From positions 139,123-203,122 of the forward strand of contig JAEENX010000007.1 of assembly GCA_016283935.1 (NCBI GenBank): DNA of 64,000 nucleotides, in the 5' to 3' direction. Source of the DNA: Bacilli bacterium. Its GTDB lineage: Bacteria > Bacillota_I > Bacilli_A > RF39 > UBA660. Of this stretch, positions 26,430 through 36,090 are shown piece by piece. Within the stretch, counting starts at the first letter, position 1; every line of letters starts with the position of its first letter. A program made the position numbers and the translations under genes. Under the pieces are notes generated by a model. That model did not search any database, was not told the origin of the DNA, and saw nothing but the letters and a program-made list of their open reading frames with translations.

Positions 26430-27728
26430 ATGACAAAAGAAGAATTACAAGAATATATAAATAGCACACGAGAAAAATTAAATAAATTAGAAGATAAAGC
26501 ATTTAAGGAAGCTAAAGGAAAATATCCAATTATCAAGAATCAAAATGAAATGTATAGAAATGATTTAGAATTTTATGAAAGAAATCTTGTACATGATTTA
26601 GATGAATCTACATTAAATATGTTTAAAGAATCAATTGATGAAATTAATAAAACAGCTGATTTAGATTTAGAAGAATTTATTAAAGAATCAAATAAAGAAG
26701 ATTCAATTGAAATTATTGCAGCTGCTGCTCATCAAGAAGCTTCAAAAGATGAAGTTGTTGAAGAAGTTCAAGAAGTTCCTACTGAAGTTGTTACTGAAGA
26801 AAATCCAACAGTAGATACTACTCCAGTTGAAGAAGCTCCTGTTGTTGAACAACCTGCTCAAGAAGAAATGGTTGCTCCTGAAGTAGTTGCAGAAACCACA
26901 GAAGAAGTAGCTCATGAAGTTACTACTGAAGAACCAGTAAACGAATTAGATCAAGTAGATACACAAGAAATTATTAATTCATTAGATTCTGAACCTGAAA
27001 TTCAACCTATTCCACAAGATTTAGTTAACGATATGATAGCTGCAGATGGATTATTAGATACTACTGAAGTTATTCCACAAGAACTTCCTACACAAGAAGT
27101 TGATATAAATGCTATAGATAATATATTAAATACATTAGAAGCACAACCAGATGTTACTCCAGTTGAAGAAACACCAGTTGCTGAACAACCTGTTCAAGCT
27201 GAAGCACCTGTTGCTCCTGAAGCACCTGTTGCTCCTGAAGTAGTTGCTGCTCCTGAAGTTGCTCCTGTTATGCCAGAAGCTCCTATAATGGAACAACCTG
27301 TTCAAGTTGAAGCACCTGTTGCTCCTGAAGTACTTGCTGCTCCTGAAGTTGCACCTGTTATGCCAGAAGCTCCTGTTGTTGAACAACCTGTTCAAGTTGA
27401 AGCTCCTGTTGCTCCTGAAGTACTTGCTGCTCCTGAAGTTGCACCTGTTATGCCAGAAGCTCCTATGATGGAACAACCTGTTCAAGTTGAAGCACCTGTT
27501 GCTCCTGAAGTAGTTGCTGCTCCTGAAGTAGTTGCTGCTCCTGAAGTTGCTCCTGTTATGCCAGAGGCTCCTGTTGTTGAACAACCTGTTCAAGTTGAAG
27601 CACCAGTTGCCCCTGAAGTAGTTGCTACTCCTGAAGTTGCTCCTGTTATGCCAGAGGCTCCTATGATGGAACAACCTGTAGTTACTGCTCCTCAAGTTGA
27701 AGGACCAGTACTAGCAAAAACAATATAA
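26430..27728 (+). CDS. Acidic, proline-rich repeat protein
   Basis: A 432-residue protein with no signal peptide. Residues 1-95 are charged and helical. The rest is strongly acidic with many Pro, Val, Ala and Glu. The C-terminal part holds five copies of a 30-36 residue repeat (EAPVAPEVVAAPEVAPVMP and EAPxxEQPVQV). The composition resembles the acidic proline-rich domains of Mycoplasma attachment-organelle proteins, but that comparison rests on composition only. No homologue was recognised. A cytoplasmic scaffold or spacer is plausible. The strong ribosome binding site points to abundance. Confidence 0.8.
   Translation: MTKEELQEYINSTREKLNKLEDKAFKEAKGKYPIIKNQNEMYRNDLEFYERNLVHDLDESTLNMFKESIDEINKTADLDLEEFIKESNKEDSIEIIAAAAHQEASKDEVVEEVQEVPTEVVTEENPTVDTTPVEEAPVVEQPAQEEMVAPEVVAETTEEVAHEVTTEEPVNELDQVDTQEIINSLDSEPEIQPIPQDLVNDMIAADGLLDTTEVIPQELPTQEVDINAIDNILNTLEAQPDVTPVEETPVAEQPVQAEAPVAPEAPVAPEVVAAPEVAPVMPEAPIMEQPVQVEAPVAPEVLAAPEVAPVMPEAPVVEQPVQVEAPVAPEVLAAPEVAPVMPEAPMMEQPVQVEAPVAPEVVAAPEVVAAPEVAPVMPEAPVVEQPVQVEAPVAPEVVATPEVAPVMPEAPMMEQPVVTAPQVEGPVLAKTI
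27198..27680 (+). repeat. In-frame 90/108-bp tandem repeats
   Basis: Copies begin at 27198, 27306, 27396, 27486 and 27594, giving periods of 108, 90, 90 and 108 bases, all multiples of 3. The 108-base units carry an inserted 6-residue piece (VAPEAP or VVAAPE). The residues before EQPVQ alternate IM, VV, MM, VV, MM, so an older unit may be two repeats long (about 180-198 bp). Confidence 0.9.
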
Positions 27729-27729
27729 A

Positions 27730-27762
27730 AAATAAAAGAGACTATTTAGTCTCTTTTTTTAT
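27730..27762. terminator. Bidirectional terminator
   Basis: AAAAGAGACTA-TT-TAGTCTCTTTT with A and T tracts, between convergent genes. Confidence 0.85.
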
Positions 27763-28684
27763 TGCTATAAATTGTATTCATATACAATTCATATAATTGT
27801 TTATGTTTCTTTGCTATTACCCCAAGTATCATTCCTGTACTTACAGATAACATTGAAGCTAATGCTAAGAATCCACCTACTATTAAGCTTGGAAACTTTT
27901 CAACTAATCCAGTTTGGAAATATCCAATGAATGCTGGTAATGAAATTACAAAGCCTAATAAGAAGAAGATTAAAGCTATTATATTAAAGAATAAAACTGG
28001 TTTATATTCTTTAAATAAAGTAGCTATTGTTCTAAGCACTTTATATCCATCTGAGAATGTATTTAATTTACTATGAGATCCAGCTGGTCTATCTCTATAC
28101 TCTACTGGTATTTCAACTAATTTAAAATTCTTATCTACAGCATGAATAGTCATCTCAGTTTCTATTTCAAATCCTTTTGATAGAACTGGGAATCCTTTTA
28201 CAAACTCATATGAGAATGCTCTATAACCTGTCATGATATCTTTAATATTATTCTTAAAGAAGAAATTGATTAATTTTCTAACTAAGACATTTCCAAAGTT
28301 ATGAAATGGTCTTTTATTTTCTTTAAAATATGTAGATGATAATCTATCACCTATTACCATATCAGCTTTTCCTGATAATACTAAATCACACATCTCTTTT
28401 GAATTTTCAGCAGGATATGTATCATCTCCATCTATCATTAAATAACAATCAGCATCTATATCTCTAAACATAGATCTAATAACATTACCTTTTCCTTGTC
28501 TATATTCATATTTAACAATAGCTCCTGCCTTTTTAGCTATTTCATCAGTATGATCTTTAGAGTTATTATCATATACATATATATCAGCATCTGGTAATGC
28601 TTTTTTATAATCTTTAACTACTTTTTCTATAGTTGCTGATTCATTATAACATGGTATTAAAACAGCTATTTTACTTTTTTTCAT
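27746..28684 (-). CDS. Family 2 glycosyltransferase, membrane-anchored
   Basis: A 312-residue GT-A transferase of the dolichyl/undecaprenyl-phosphate sugar synthase type. It shows LIPCYNES (residues 9-16), YVYDNNSKDHT, the acidic pair region LMIDGDDTYPAE (near 90, metal and sugar-nucleotide binding) and GYRAFSYEF. Two membrane segments follow near residues 232-255 and 268-292. It probably moves a sugar from a nucleotide donor to a polyprenyl phosphate. Its start overlaps the end of the DUF6020-like gene. With GtrA and that gene it suggests a lipid-linked sugar decoration pathway. Confidence 0.9.
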   Translation of the reverse strand: MKKSKIAVLIPCYNESATIEKVVKDYKKALPDADIYVYDNNSKDHTDEIAKKAGAIVKYEYRQGKGNVIRSMFRDIDADCYLMIDGDDTYPAENSKEMCDLVLSGKADMVIGDRLSSTYFKENKRPFHNFGNVLVRKLINFFFKNNIKDIMTGYRAFSYEFVKGFPVLSKGFEIETEMTIHAVDKNFKLVEIPVEYRDRPAGSHSKLNTFSDGYKVLRTIATLFKEYKPVLFFNIIALIFFLLGFVISLPAFIGYFQTGLVEKFPSLIVGGFLALASMLSVSTGMILGVIAKKHKQLYELYMNTIYSNKKRD

Positions 28685-30512
28685 AGTTAACCTCCTTAAC
28701 TTTATTTATAAATAAACATGTAAGAACTGGTAATGCAAACATATAAGGCATAACATACCTAAAGTATGCATTTGCAGGACCTGCAATACAAATTAATATA
28801 GATAAATAAAGTGGTATTAAAACTAAAATATATTTCTTAGTCTTCTTATTCACTAAATAAACGTTTAATATAATAACCATCCAACAACTAGCACCTATAT
28901 TTGATAGTAATCCAACTAATGGAATAAATGGGAATGTTTCTCCATAGTTAGTAAGAGGAACTCTTAACCACCAAGTACTATCATTAAAATGATAATCTAC
29001 TATATTTGGATCTACTAAATCATCCCAATAATCATAATATAAATACCATCTATGTACATTTGGATAAATAAATCCAAATGTATTATCTAATGTTGCATTT
29101 ATATAACATAAAGGATCTTTAAGTAAATATTTAAACCATACTTTTAAATAATTAAATAAATCTTCTTTTGTAGCATTAGGACTGAACTTATTTTTAACTG
29201 GATCAGATAAATTAGGATCATATCTATCTCCTAATGTTTCATATACTAATACTTTATCTATTATTTTTTTATCTGATTCTTCTATAATAGATTCATTATA
29301 TTTAACTAATCTAGCAGTTTGTTGAAATGGTATAGATAAGGCTTCTCTTATACTACCATCACTTACTCCTAAAGCTGGAATAATTACTTTATTAAATACT
29401 TGCATACTTCCAAATAATGTTAATATTAACAATAATATTTTTACTCTATTACATTTATTAATAATTAATAAAATTGGTAAAGTTAATAAACATAAATAAA
29501 TACCATTATTTCTAAATAAACACATTAATAACATTACAAAGAAAACATATATTAAATATTTTATATTTATCTTTTTATCCATATAGTTTTCAACTATATC
29601 ATATAACCATAAAACAAATAAAATAGTAAATCCTGTATACAATGTATCTTTAACTGCACTTACAGTAAAGAATGCATACATAGGAACTAACAAATATATT
29701 AATAATACAATAAAATAATATTTATTACTTATTTTATGATCTTTCATAAATTTAATTGTATAAGCTAATATACTTGCATATATAAGTGTTTGAATTATTG
29801 TATATATAAATAATCCAAAATTATCATTTCCAAAATATCTTCCAATACTTAAACAACCACCTATTAAATATGTTTGTAATATAGGATGATGATTAGTAAT
29901 TAATACATTTGGATTTCTCATTATTACCCATTCATTATGTTCAGTAGGTATACCTAAGAACATATATATTTGATCTCTTGGATCAGGAGATAACACTAAT
30001 GGATAAAAAGCTATCATATATATACTAAATAATATTAATAAAGTTACAAATGATGTTTTAAATGGATATTTAGTTAGCTTATCTATATACCATTTAAATA
30101 TACTTTTTTTAGGTTTTAAAGGATTATTATCTAACTTTGGTATAACTTTATCTAAATATATAAACATAAGCTTAAATGCATTAAAATAGCCTATAAATTT
30201 AATAATAGTATATATAATATTTAAATAATGATTAAAAGCTACAGCTATATCTCCATAAGTATTACATACTTCACCTATAATCATAAAAACTGCAAATATT
30301 ATAGATGCAATTATTTTAGATTTATCAACTTTTATATCTTTATTCTTATTATATAAATATATAAATAAAACACATATTAAGCCAAGTAATAACATATTAG
30401 AATTATATAAAGTATAAAACTTAAAATGTTTAAGATCATCTAATATATTATAACTAGACCATAAGGCTATACTTGTAATAATAGATAAAATAAATGATTT
30501 TATTTTATTCAT
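28671..30512 (-). CDS. Polytopic DUF6020-like / GT-C-type membrane protein
   Basis: A 613-residue membrane protein with at least ten hydrophobic segments. The region LSPDPRDQIYMFLGIP (near residue 173) followed by HHPILQTYLIG resembles the DUF6020 / mannosyltransferase-like GT-C fold, whose first external loop carries an acidic residue. It is likely to transfer a sugar from a polyprenyl-phosphate donor on the outer face. The ATG follows AGGGGGC and the GtrA stop by one base. Acceptor unknown (teichoic acid, glycolipid or protein). Confidence 0.8.
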   Translation of the reverse strand: MNKIKSFILSIITSIALWSSYNILDDLKHFKFYTLYNSNMLLLGLICVLFIYLYNKNKDIKVDKSKIIASIIFAVFMIIGEVCNTYGDIAVAFNHYLNIIYTIIKFIGYFNAFKLMFIYLDKVIPKLDNNPLKPKKSIFKWYIDKLTKYPFKTSFVTLLILFSIYMIAFYPLVLSPDPRDQIYMFLGIPTEHNEWVIMRNPNVLITNHHPILQTYLIGGCLSIGRYFGNDNFGLFIYTIIQTLIYASILAYTIKFMKDHKISNKYYFIVLLIYLLVPMYAFFTVSAVKDTLYTGFTILFVLWLYDIVENYMDKKINIKYLIYVFFVMLLMCLFRNNGIYLCLLTLPILLIINKCNRVKILLLILTLFGSMQVFNKVIIPALGVSDGSIREALSIPFQQTARLVKYNESIIEESDKKIIDKVLVYETLGDRYDPNLSDPVKNKFSPNATKEDLFNYLKVWFKYLLKDPLCYINATLDNTFGFIYPNVHRWYLYYDYWDDLVDPNIVDYHFNDSTWWLRVPLTNYGETFPFIPLVGLLSNIGASCWMVIILNVYLVNKKTKKYILVLIPLYLSILICIAGPANAYFRYVMPYMFALPVLTCLFINKVKEVNYEKK

Positions 30513-30513
30513 A

Positions 30514-31038
30514 TTAAGCCCCCTTTTTAAATATAAATAATTTACTTATTACATAATTTAAAACAATTTGCATAATTTGGCAAATAATAGAGAACAATAA
30601 TACCCATCCATCTGAATTTAAAGCTAATAACGTTACAAATATAAACATTATTAACATTTGAATAATTTGAGTAACTACTCTACCACTTACAAAGCTAATA
30701 AATTCTTTTATAATATTTTTAGAATGTGATTTAAAAACAAATATTCTATTAGTTACATAAGCAAATAGTACTGCTATTATCCATGCAGTTAATTCAGCTA
30801 ATTGTAATTCTAATCCATTTGTTTGATCAAATACTGACTTTAATAAAAGAAATTTAGAGCCTACTCCAACAACAGTAGTTAAACCGCCTACTATTAAATA
30901 ATTCCATAATTCAGGATTATCATAATAAATATTCCAACCCCAATTCCAAAATAAAATAATAGGATTAATTGTTTTCTTTTTATATATTAATTTTCTATTT
31001 TCTAATTCAACATAACTATCTGATTTCTTTTTTATCAT
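30514..31038 (-). CDS. GtrA-family membrane protein
   Basis: A 174-residue protein with four membrane segments. Conserved features of GtrA: YLIVGGLTTVVG (near 45-60), the AYVTNRIFVFKS segment between TM2 and TM3, and a terminal NYVISKLFIFKK. GtrA proteins are thought to flip polyprenyl-linked sugars. It heads the operon with the DUF6020-like gene and GT2, which matches the GtrA-GtrB-GT-C logic. ATG 31038 follows GGGTGAT, with an extended -10 just upstream. Confidence 0.9.
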   Translation of the reverse strand: MIKKKSDSYVELENRKLIYKKKTINPIILFWNWGWNIYYDNPELWNYLIVGGLTTVVGVGSKFLLLKSVFDQTNGLELQLAELTAWIIAVLFAYVTNRIFVFKSHSKNIIKEFISFVSGRVVTQIIQMLIMFIFVTLLALNSDGWVLLFSIICQIMQIVLNYVISKLFIFKKGA

Positions 31039-31042
31039 AATA

Positions 31043-31064
31043 ATCACCCATAAAAATTATAACA
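31043..31064 (-). promoter_or_regulatory. Extended -10 promoter and SD of the GtrA operon
   Basis: On the minus strand TGTTATAAT (-10 at 31056-31061), 6 bases, then GGGTGAT (31043-31049). It starts right after the upstream terminator. Confidence 0.65.
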
Positions 31065-31096
31065 AAAAAAAGAGTATAATTATACTCTTTTATTGA
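31065..31096 (-). terminator. Terminator
   Basis: AAAAGAGTATAATTATACTCTTTT is a perfect palindrome followed on the minus strand by a T run. It covers the stop of the PrsA-like gene (31090). Confidence 0.85.
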
Positions 31097-32043
31097 CCAG
31101 CATATTGCTTGTTAAAGTTTTTATAATACTCTTCATATTTTGAATCATAGAATTTAATTCCATATTCATTTCTTAATTCAATCATTGCTTTGTAATAAAG
31201 TGTATCATCTTCACTTTGTTTAGTTTGAGCAATGCTCTTTTTAATGCTATCAACAACTGATTCATATGCAGGTTTATCTTTAGATGAACTTACATATATA
31301 GCTAAATTACCATATGTATCATCTTTTAATACTTCACTTACAGTTTTACTATCCATATTTTTAATTGTATTAGTAATAACTTCAGCAAAACTTGATGATA
31401 TATCAAATGTCACTAATAAGTCATTATAAACCAAGTCTTTATATTTACTTTTTACTTTATCTAATGATGTTCCACTTTTTAATTCTTTTTGAGCTTTCTT
31501 AACATCCGCTTCATTTGTAGTTGAAGAAATTAAAGTAATCTTTTTATCACCAAATACATTTGAATCATAGTATGATTTTAATTCTTCATCAGTAAGATTT
31601 TTAGAGATATACTCAGTAACATAATAATCTAATTTATAAGAAACAACTAAACTTTCAATAAATTCATCTTTAGTTTTAAATCCATTCTTTGCTAAGAAAG
31701 TTTCTTCATCCATTTGATAATATAATTTATATTGATTAATATAATTTTCAGCTTCAGTTGTAGCTGATTCTTTAGCTTCAGCATCTAAAGAAGATCCATA
31801 TTTTTCTTTTATAATATCTTTATCAATATTTTGTAATAATACAGTCAAACCATTTTTTTCTTTCAATGATTCATATAAGAATTCAGCAGTATATTTTTTA
31901 ACGCTTGTTTCAGCTGCTACTTCTTGTCCATCTTGTAATTTAGCTTCTCTCTTAGGCCATGCAATACCAGCAATTAAACCTACTGCTATAGCTCCAACTA
32001 AAATACCTTTATAATTTTCTTTTAACCAATTTACTAATACCAT
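31090..32043 (-). CDS. PrsA/SurA-like foldase, membrane-anchored
   Basis: A 317-residue protein. An N-terminal membrane segment (residues 13-31, no lipobox Cys) is followed by a SurA_N/trigger-factor-like helical chaperone region (about 45-150), with the typical LTDEELKSYYDSN near residue 150, and a remnant rotamase domain (about 170-265), then a helical end. PrsA proteins fold exported proteins outside the membrane. Several usual rotamase positions seem absent, so it may act only as a chaperone. AGGTGGAT lies before the ATG at 32043, 9 bases after the LtaS-like stop, so the two are one operon. Confidence 0.82.
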   Translation of the reverse strand: MVLVNWLKENYKGILVGAIAVGLIAGIAWPKREAKLQDGQEVAAETSVKKYTAEFLYESLKEKNGLTVLLQNIDKDIIKEKYGSSLDAEAKESATTEAENYINQYKLYYQMDEETFLAKNGFKTKDEFIESLVVSYKLDYYVTEYISKNLTDEELKSYYDSNVFGDKKITLISSTTNEADVKKAQKELKSGTSLDKVKSKYKDLVYNDLLVTFDISSSFAEVITNTIKNMDSKTVSEVLKDDTYGNLAIYVSSSKDKPAYESVVDSIKKSIAQTKQSEDDTLYYKAMIELRNEYGIKFYDSKYEEYYKNFNKQYAGQ

Positions 32044-32052
32044 ATTATCCAC

Positions 32053-34128
32053 CTATTCTGTTACATCATTTTCTTTTAAATAATTATCTATATCTATATT
32101 TAAACACATTATCTTACTTAATTCATCATAAACATCTTTCTTTGCTGTAATTTTATTATTTAAATCATTAAAGTAATTATTCTTAACTATCTTATTACTA
32201 TAAGATATCTTTGATTGTACTTTTTTATTTATTTCAGCTATTTCATCAGATGTATATGTTTTTTCAGTGTAGTATTTAATATCATTCTTAGAAGCATTAT
32301 AATATGCAATTTCATTCTTCCATGATCCATCTGCAAATACTACTATAGATTGATAATCATCACTGAATAAATCCTCACCTACATAATATCTTGGATCATA
32401 ATCTAATCCAAACATATTTGCAAGTGTTGGTAATACGTTTACATATGTTGTATATTCTTGCTTCTTCTCACCATTAATAGAAGGATTATATATTATGAAT
32501 GGTACTTGTTCAGCATTCATATCTTCATTAGTATCATAACTTAAAACTTTATTTAAATTATCTTTACTTATACCATATGGATAATGATCTCCATAGAATA
32601 CTATAACTGTATCTTCTAATATTCCACGTTCTTCTAAACCATCTAGTAAAATACCTAAAGCATTATCAACAATTTTTAACTTAGACATATATCTTCTAAC
32701 ATCAGTTGGGAATCCTGTTCCTTCAGTCATATCATAATATCTATTACCTTGAATAGAATCATATCCATATGGTTGATGTGATGAAACAGTTGTTAACCAT
32801 GACATGAAATGTTCTCCTGAAGTTGTTTTACTATCAATTATTTTTAATACACTTTCAAAGAATTCATCGTCATTTGCCCAATTCTTATATTCATTAGAAT
32901 AACTTATTCCTAGTTTTTGAACATTATAATATTCTCCACTTCCCATATTACTATGAATAGTAGGTCTTGGATAATATGCTTCTGTATAATCATGTGCACT
33001 GAAAGTAACATATCCAGCATTATTATATAAATTAAATAAAGAATATGGATATACATTCTCTTTATAAGTAGATGCAGTACATGTATTAACTATACTATAT
33101 AATGAAGTCATTCCCGAGAATTCATTATTTAATGTAGCACATGAATTTCTAGGAGAATAATTATTTTCATAGAAATATGAATGTTCTAACATTTTAGCAA
33201 AATTAGGATAATACTCTGGATATTCATAAAAAATATCATTTACAGATTCTCCTAAAATAAATATAGCATTTTTATCTTTAAATATTCCTGTCATATCATT
33301 TGTATCAGTTATATTTTGATTTATTAAATAAGTATCAATTTCTTTTAAAGCTGGATTAGTTTCTTCAGAAATTACTTGTTTCCAAAAAATATCATTTATT
33401 ACTCTACTATCAGCTGTTAATAAATCTTCATCTCTTGAAATAACTTCACCAGAAGCATCTATTTCTAATTCAGTTGGGAATAAATATGCTTTTAAATCCA
33501 AAAATAAGAATCCAAAAGTACCATATTGATCAACTGTAATAGCTGGATTACTAGCAGTAAGAAATAAATCTTTATTAGATATTAATTGTAATTTGTTTTG
33601 TAAACCAGGAACTAAAATAGATGCAGCATAAAAAGAAACACCTAATACTTCAATTACTAAAGTAGCAACTGCAGTCTTCCAAATCTTACATTTTTCAACT
33701 TTATGTTTTCTAAATACAAATAGTCCAATTATAAATAAAACAAATGGTATAACAGTTAGAAAGTATAATGGTTTAAAACTAGAAAAGAAATCTTTAACAT
33801 AATCGCTTACTTCATCTAATTGGCTTGATGCATTTAAAGACGCAAAAACACCGATAAAGCTATTAAATCCTAATTGAAAGCAAGTATAAAAAGCTCCCGC
33901 AAATATAATAATACCCATAGCGATCTTTTTAGCTATAGAATGTTTAAATAAATTAATAATAAAAGTTAATAAACTTGAAATAATAATAGTTTCAACCAAA
34001 ATTCTAACTGTACCAAATGTAAAAACATGAGAATCACTTATAATTCTAAATATTAATTCTTCAGTAAATAAAGACAAAGTTAAAACAAAAAATATATTTA
34101 AATACGAATTACTTAATATTTTTTTCAT
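32053..34128 (-). CDS. LTA synthase-family sulfatase-fold membrane enzyme
   Basis: A 691-residue protein with five N-terminal membrane segments (to about residue 190) and a large external alkaline-phosphatase-superfamily domain. Motifs seen: FILGESVNDIFY (near 293), NSCATLNNEFSG with the predicted catalytic Thr (near 333), HFMSWLTTVSSHQPY (near 453), and VIVFYGDHYPYG (near 520). The family transfers phosphoglycerol or phosphoethanolamine from lipids to surface polymers, using a Thr nucleophile and Mn. The usual TSDxE is TLNNE here. ATG 34128 follows AAGGAGTG. The preceding LLYLVV codons are upstream sequence. Confidence 0.88.
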   Translation of the reverse strand: MKKILSNSYLNIFFVLTLSLFTEELIFRIISDSHVFTFGTVRILVETIIISSLLTFIINLFKHSIAKKIAMGIIIFAGAFYTCFQLGFNSFIGVFASLNASSQLDEVSDYVKDFFSSFKPLYFLTVIPFVLFIIGLFVFRKHKVEKCKIWKTAVATLVIEVLGVSFYAASILVPGLQNKLQLISNKDLFLTASNPAITVDQYGTFGFLFLDLKAYLFPTELEIDASGEVISRDEDLLTADSRVINDIFWKQVISEETNPALKEIDTYLINQNITDTNDMTGIFKDKNAIFILGESVNDIFYEYPEYYPNFAKMLEHSYFYENNYSPRNSCATLNNEFSGMTSLYSIVNTCTASTYKENVYPYSLFNLYNNAGYVTFSAHDYTEAYYPRPTIHSNMGSGEYYNVQKLGISYSNEYKNWANDDEFFESVLKIIDSKTTSGEHFMSWLTTVSSHQPYGYDSIQGNRYYDMTEGTGFPTDVRRYMSKLKIVDNALGILLDGLEERGILEDTVIVFYGDHYPYGISKDNLNKVLSYDTNEDMNAEQVPFIIYNPSINGEKKQEYTTYVNVLPTLANMFGLDYDPRYYVGEDLFSDDYQSIVVFADGSWKNEIAYYNASKNDIKYYTEKTYTSDEIAEINKKVQSKISYSNKIVKNNYFNDLNNKITAKKDVYDELSKIMCLNIDIDNYLKENDVTE

Positions 34129-34224
34129 CTTCCTACACTCCTTAACAACAAGATATAATAACACAAATCAAAAAATCATTAAAGAGAAAAAGGAAAATTT
34201 CACATAAATTTCAAATTTTTTTCA

Positions 34225-34256
34225 TAAAAAAATAAACAAATTATTGTTTATTTTTC
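34225..34256 (-). terminator. Terminator at the end of the SipW-substrate locus
   Basis: AAATAAACAA (34230-34239) and TTGTTTATTT (34244-34253) form a hairpin followed on the minus strand by TTTTTTATG. The stop of the signal peptidase gene is in the loop. Confidence 0.75.
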
Positions 34257-34873
34257 TTTTTCTTATTATTCTCTTTTTTTTGTTTTTCTTTTTGTTTTTG
34301 TTTCTCTTCCTCTTCTTTTTGACTAATTTCAGCATTATGAACTAAATCCTTAATCAAATCAACAAATTCCATTAAGAATAGAATTGCAAGTGGAAGAATA
34401 ACTAAACATAAGAATACATATTTATTAGATATAAATGTTATTAAATAACCTAAAGCTACTATTTTATATCCGGAATATTTAGCAACAACATCATCTCTTG
34501 TAATAGTATTTGCATCAGAAGCATCATTATTATCTCCTTTGGTAGATATAACTACTGTCTTATCATCTAAAGTAGTAATACTTTCAATTCTATGAGTTAC
34601 TATTACATTCTTTCCTTGAATAGTTGTTTTAAATGAAATTATATCGCCTTTATTTAACTCAGTATTCTCATCAATCTTTTTACATAAAGCTATATCTCCA
34701 ACATTTAATATAGGTTTCATTGAAGGAGTAATTATAGAAAAAGGACTGTACCCAAATATATTTGGAATACCGTCCTTCTTTGATGTAAATGTTATCAGTG
34801 CATATATTCCAGCACTTATAATTACGAATACTAAGAAAATATCAACTATTAATTTTAATACCTTCTTAATCAT
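34241..34873 (-). CDS. SipW-type signal peptidase A
   Basis: A 210-residue S26B signal peptidase (archaeal/SipW type, Ser-His dyad). N-terminal membrane segment (residues 8-28), predicted catalytic Ser in SIITPSMKP (near 49), predicted His in VIVTHRIESI (near 88), the conserved STKGDNNDASD loop (near 107), a second membrane segment (about 145-172) and a Lys/Gln/Glu-rich tail (about 185-210). It should remove the leader of SipW-class substrates at the outer membrane face. It is the last gene of the operon with the TYAWF protein 34886-36085. Confidence 0.93.
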   Translation of the reverse strand: MIKKVLKLIVDIFLVFVIISAGIYALITFTSKKDGIPNIFGYSPFSIITPSMKPILNVGDIALCKKIDENTELNKGDIISFKTTIQGKNVIVTHRIESITTLDDKTVVISTKGDNNDASDANTITRDDVVAKYSGYKIVALGYLITFISNKYVFLCLVILPLAILFLMEFVDLIKDLVHNAEISQKEEEEKQKQKEKQKKENNKKKKNKQ

Positions 34874-34885
34874 ATTCATTACCTA

Positions 34886-36085
34886 TTAATTTGTAGTCTT
34901 GAATCCGAAGTTAACTTTGATACCACTTGAGAATGAAATATCATCTACAACGTCGATATCTTGTCCTTCTAACCAAATATAACATCTAAACTTAGTAATA
35001 CCAGCATTTACAGTTAAGATTGCATTTCCTGTAGATCTTGTAGCTGAATCTTGAGCTATTGCATAATGAGCAAAGTCTTCATTGATTAATGTAAAGATTT
35101 CATCGTAAGATGTTTCACCTTCATGAGATTTTAATGTCTTATATGTAAATGGAATATAAGTTCCTTCACCATCTGCATTACCTTTCTTATCATATCTATC
35201 TAAAGCATCTGATGAGAAGTTTGGAGCTCTATTAACACCATAATATCCTTGAGCTCTTTCAGTAGTGTTATATGTATCTGTCATTGAGTTGCTATGATGT
35301 TTGTCTGGATATGGATTATAGATTACCCAGTTATCAGGATTTACTGAGTTTAAGTTCTTAGCTACTAATTGTCTTTCTGATGTAGAAGTATCAGTAGTGA
35401 ATCCCATATCTACAAACATGATTCTAATACCTGATTCTAAGTCACGAGTACCAGCACTATCAACTAAAGCTGAAATATTAGTTGTTGCATTATCAATATC
35501 AAGTTTAACATCGTCAGCACCTGATCTAATCCAGAAGTCAAATGCCATATAGTCACCACTTGATAATGTATTACCAGTAGTTGAGTTTGTTACATAGTTT
35601 TCACTTGTAGCTCTTGCAGTAATTTCAGCAACATAACTGTTATCAGCTGATTTCTTATCACCAATTGCTCCTAAATACCATCTTGGAACACCACCACCAA
35701 CAGGACCAACTGTTGAAACTGGGTTAAGTTTTTCAGGATATTGTAATGAAGATTTACACTTCTTAGCAGCATCTGCTACAGTTGTATCATCACCTTGTGT
35801 AGAACATCCTTCTTTAGCAAATCCAACAATATCACTTATTGAAATTGTTTTACCAAAGTTTAATGCATCTGCAGAAATAGAAATACCTGTTGCAGCTGTA
35901 ACTTTTAAATCGATATCAGTTGTATCAACTGCATCGTTAGCAGAGAACCATGCATATGTTGCAGTTGTTAATGCTACACCTGTTAGTATTAACATTAAGA
36001 ACGCTACTAGCAGTCTTCTCTTTCTATTATTTTCGTCTTGATTTTTTCTAGATCTAATTACAGTTCTTTTTCTTCTAGCACTCAT
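34886..36085 (-). CDS. SipW-class exported protein, TYAWF type
   Basis: A 399-residue exported protein. A basic N terminus (about 25 residues, RRKRTVIRSRKNQ) leads to a membrane segment that ends TTATYAWFSAND (near residue 43), the hallmark of SipW-dependent leaders. The mature part is Asp-, Ser- and Thr-rich with three Cys. Its end, FRCYIWLEGQDIDVVDDI, shares a motif with two neighbours. TasA and camelysin precursors have this leader design. Start 36085 follows AGGTGAT, which includes the TGA stop of the upstream gene. Likely a fibre or matrix subunit (inference). Confidence 0.85.
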   Translation of the reverse strand: MSARRKRTVIRSRKNQDENNRKRRLLVAFLMLILTGVALTTATYAWFSANDAVDTTDIDLKVTAATGISISADALNFGKTISISDIVGFAKEGCSTQGDDTTVADAAKKCKSSLQYPEKLNPVSTVGPVGGGVPRWYLGAIGDKKSADNSYVAEITARATSENYVTNSTTGNTLSSGDYMAFDFWIRSGADDVKLDIDNATTNISALVDSAGTRDLESGIRIMFVDMGFTTDTSTSERQLVAKNLNSVNPDNWVIYNPYPDKHHSNSMTDTYNTTERAQGYYGVNRAPNFSSDALDRYDKKGNADGEGTYIPFTYKTLKSHEGETSYDEIFTLINEDFAHYAIAQDSATRSTGNAILTVNAGITKFRCYIWLEGQDIDVVDDISFSSGIKVNFGFKTTN

Positions 36086-36090
36086 ATTAA

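Noticed and set aside
27198-27680. Tandem repeats as a CRISPR array
   Set aside because: Units are in frame, contiguous and code for protein; there are no unique spacers and no cas genes.
27135-27695. Long minus-strand ORF (186 residues) opposite the acidic repeat protein
   Set aside because: It is a repetitive shadow of the 90/108-bp repeats (RSNRCFNLNRLF pattern), with no SD and implausible composition.
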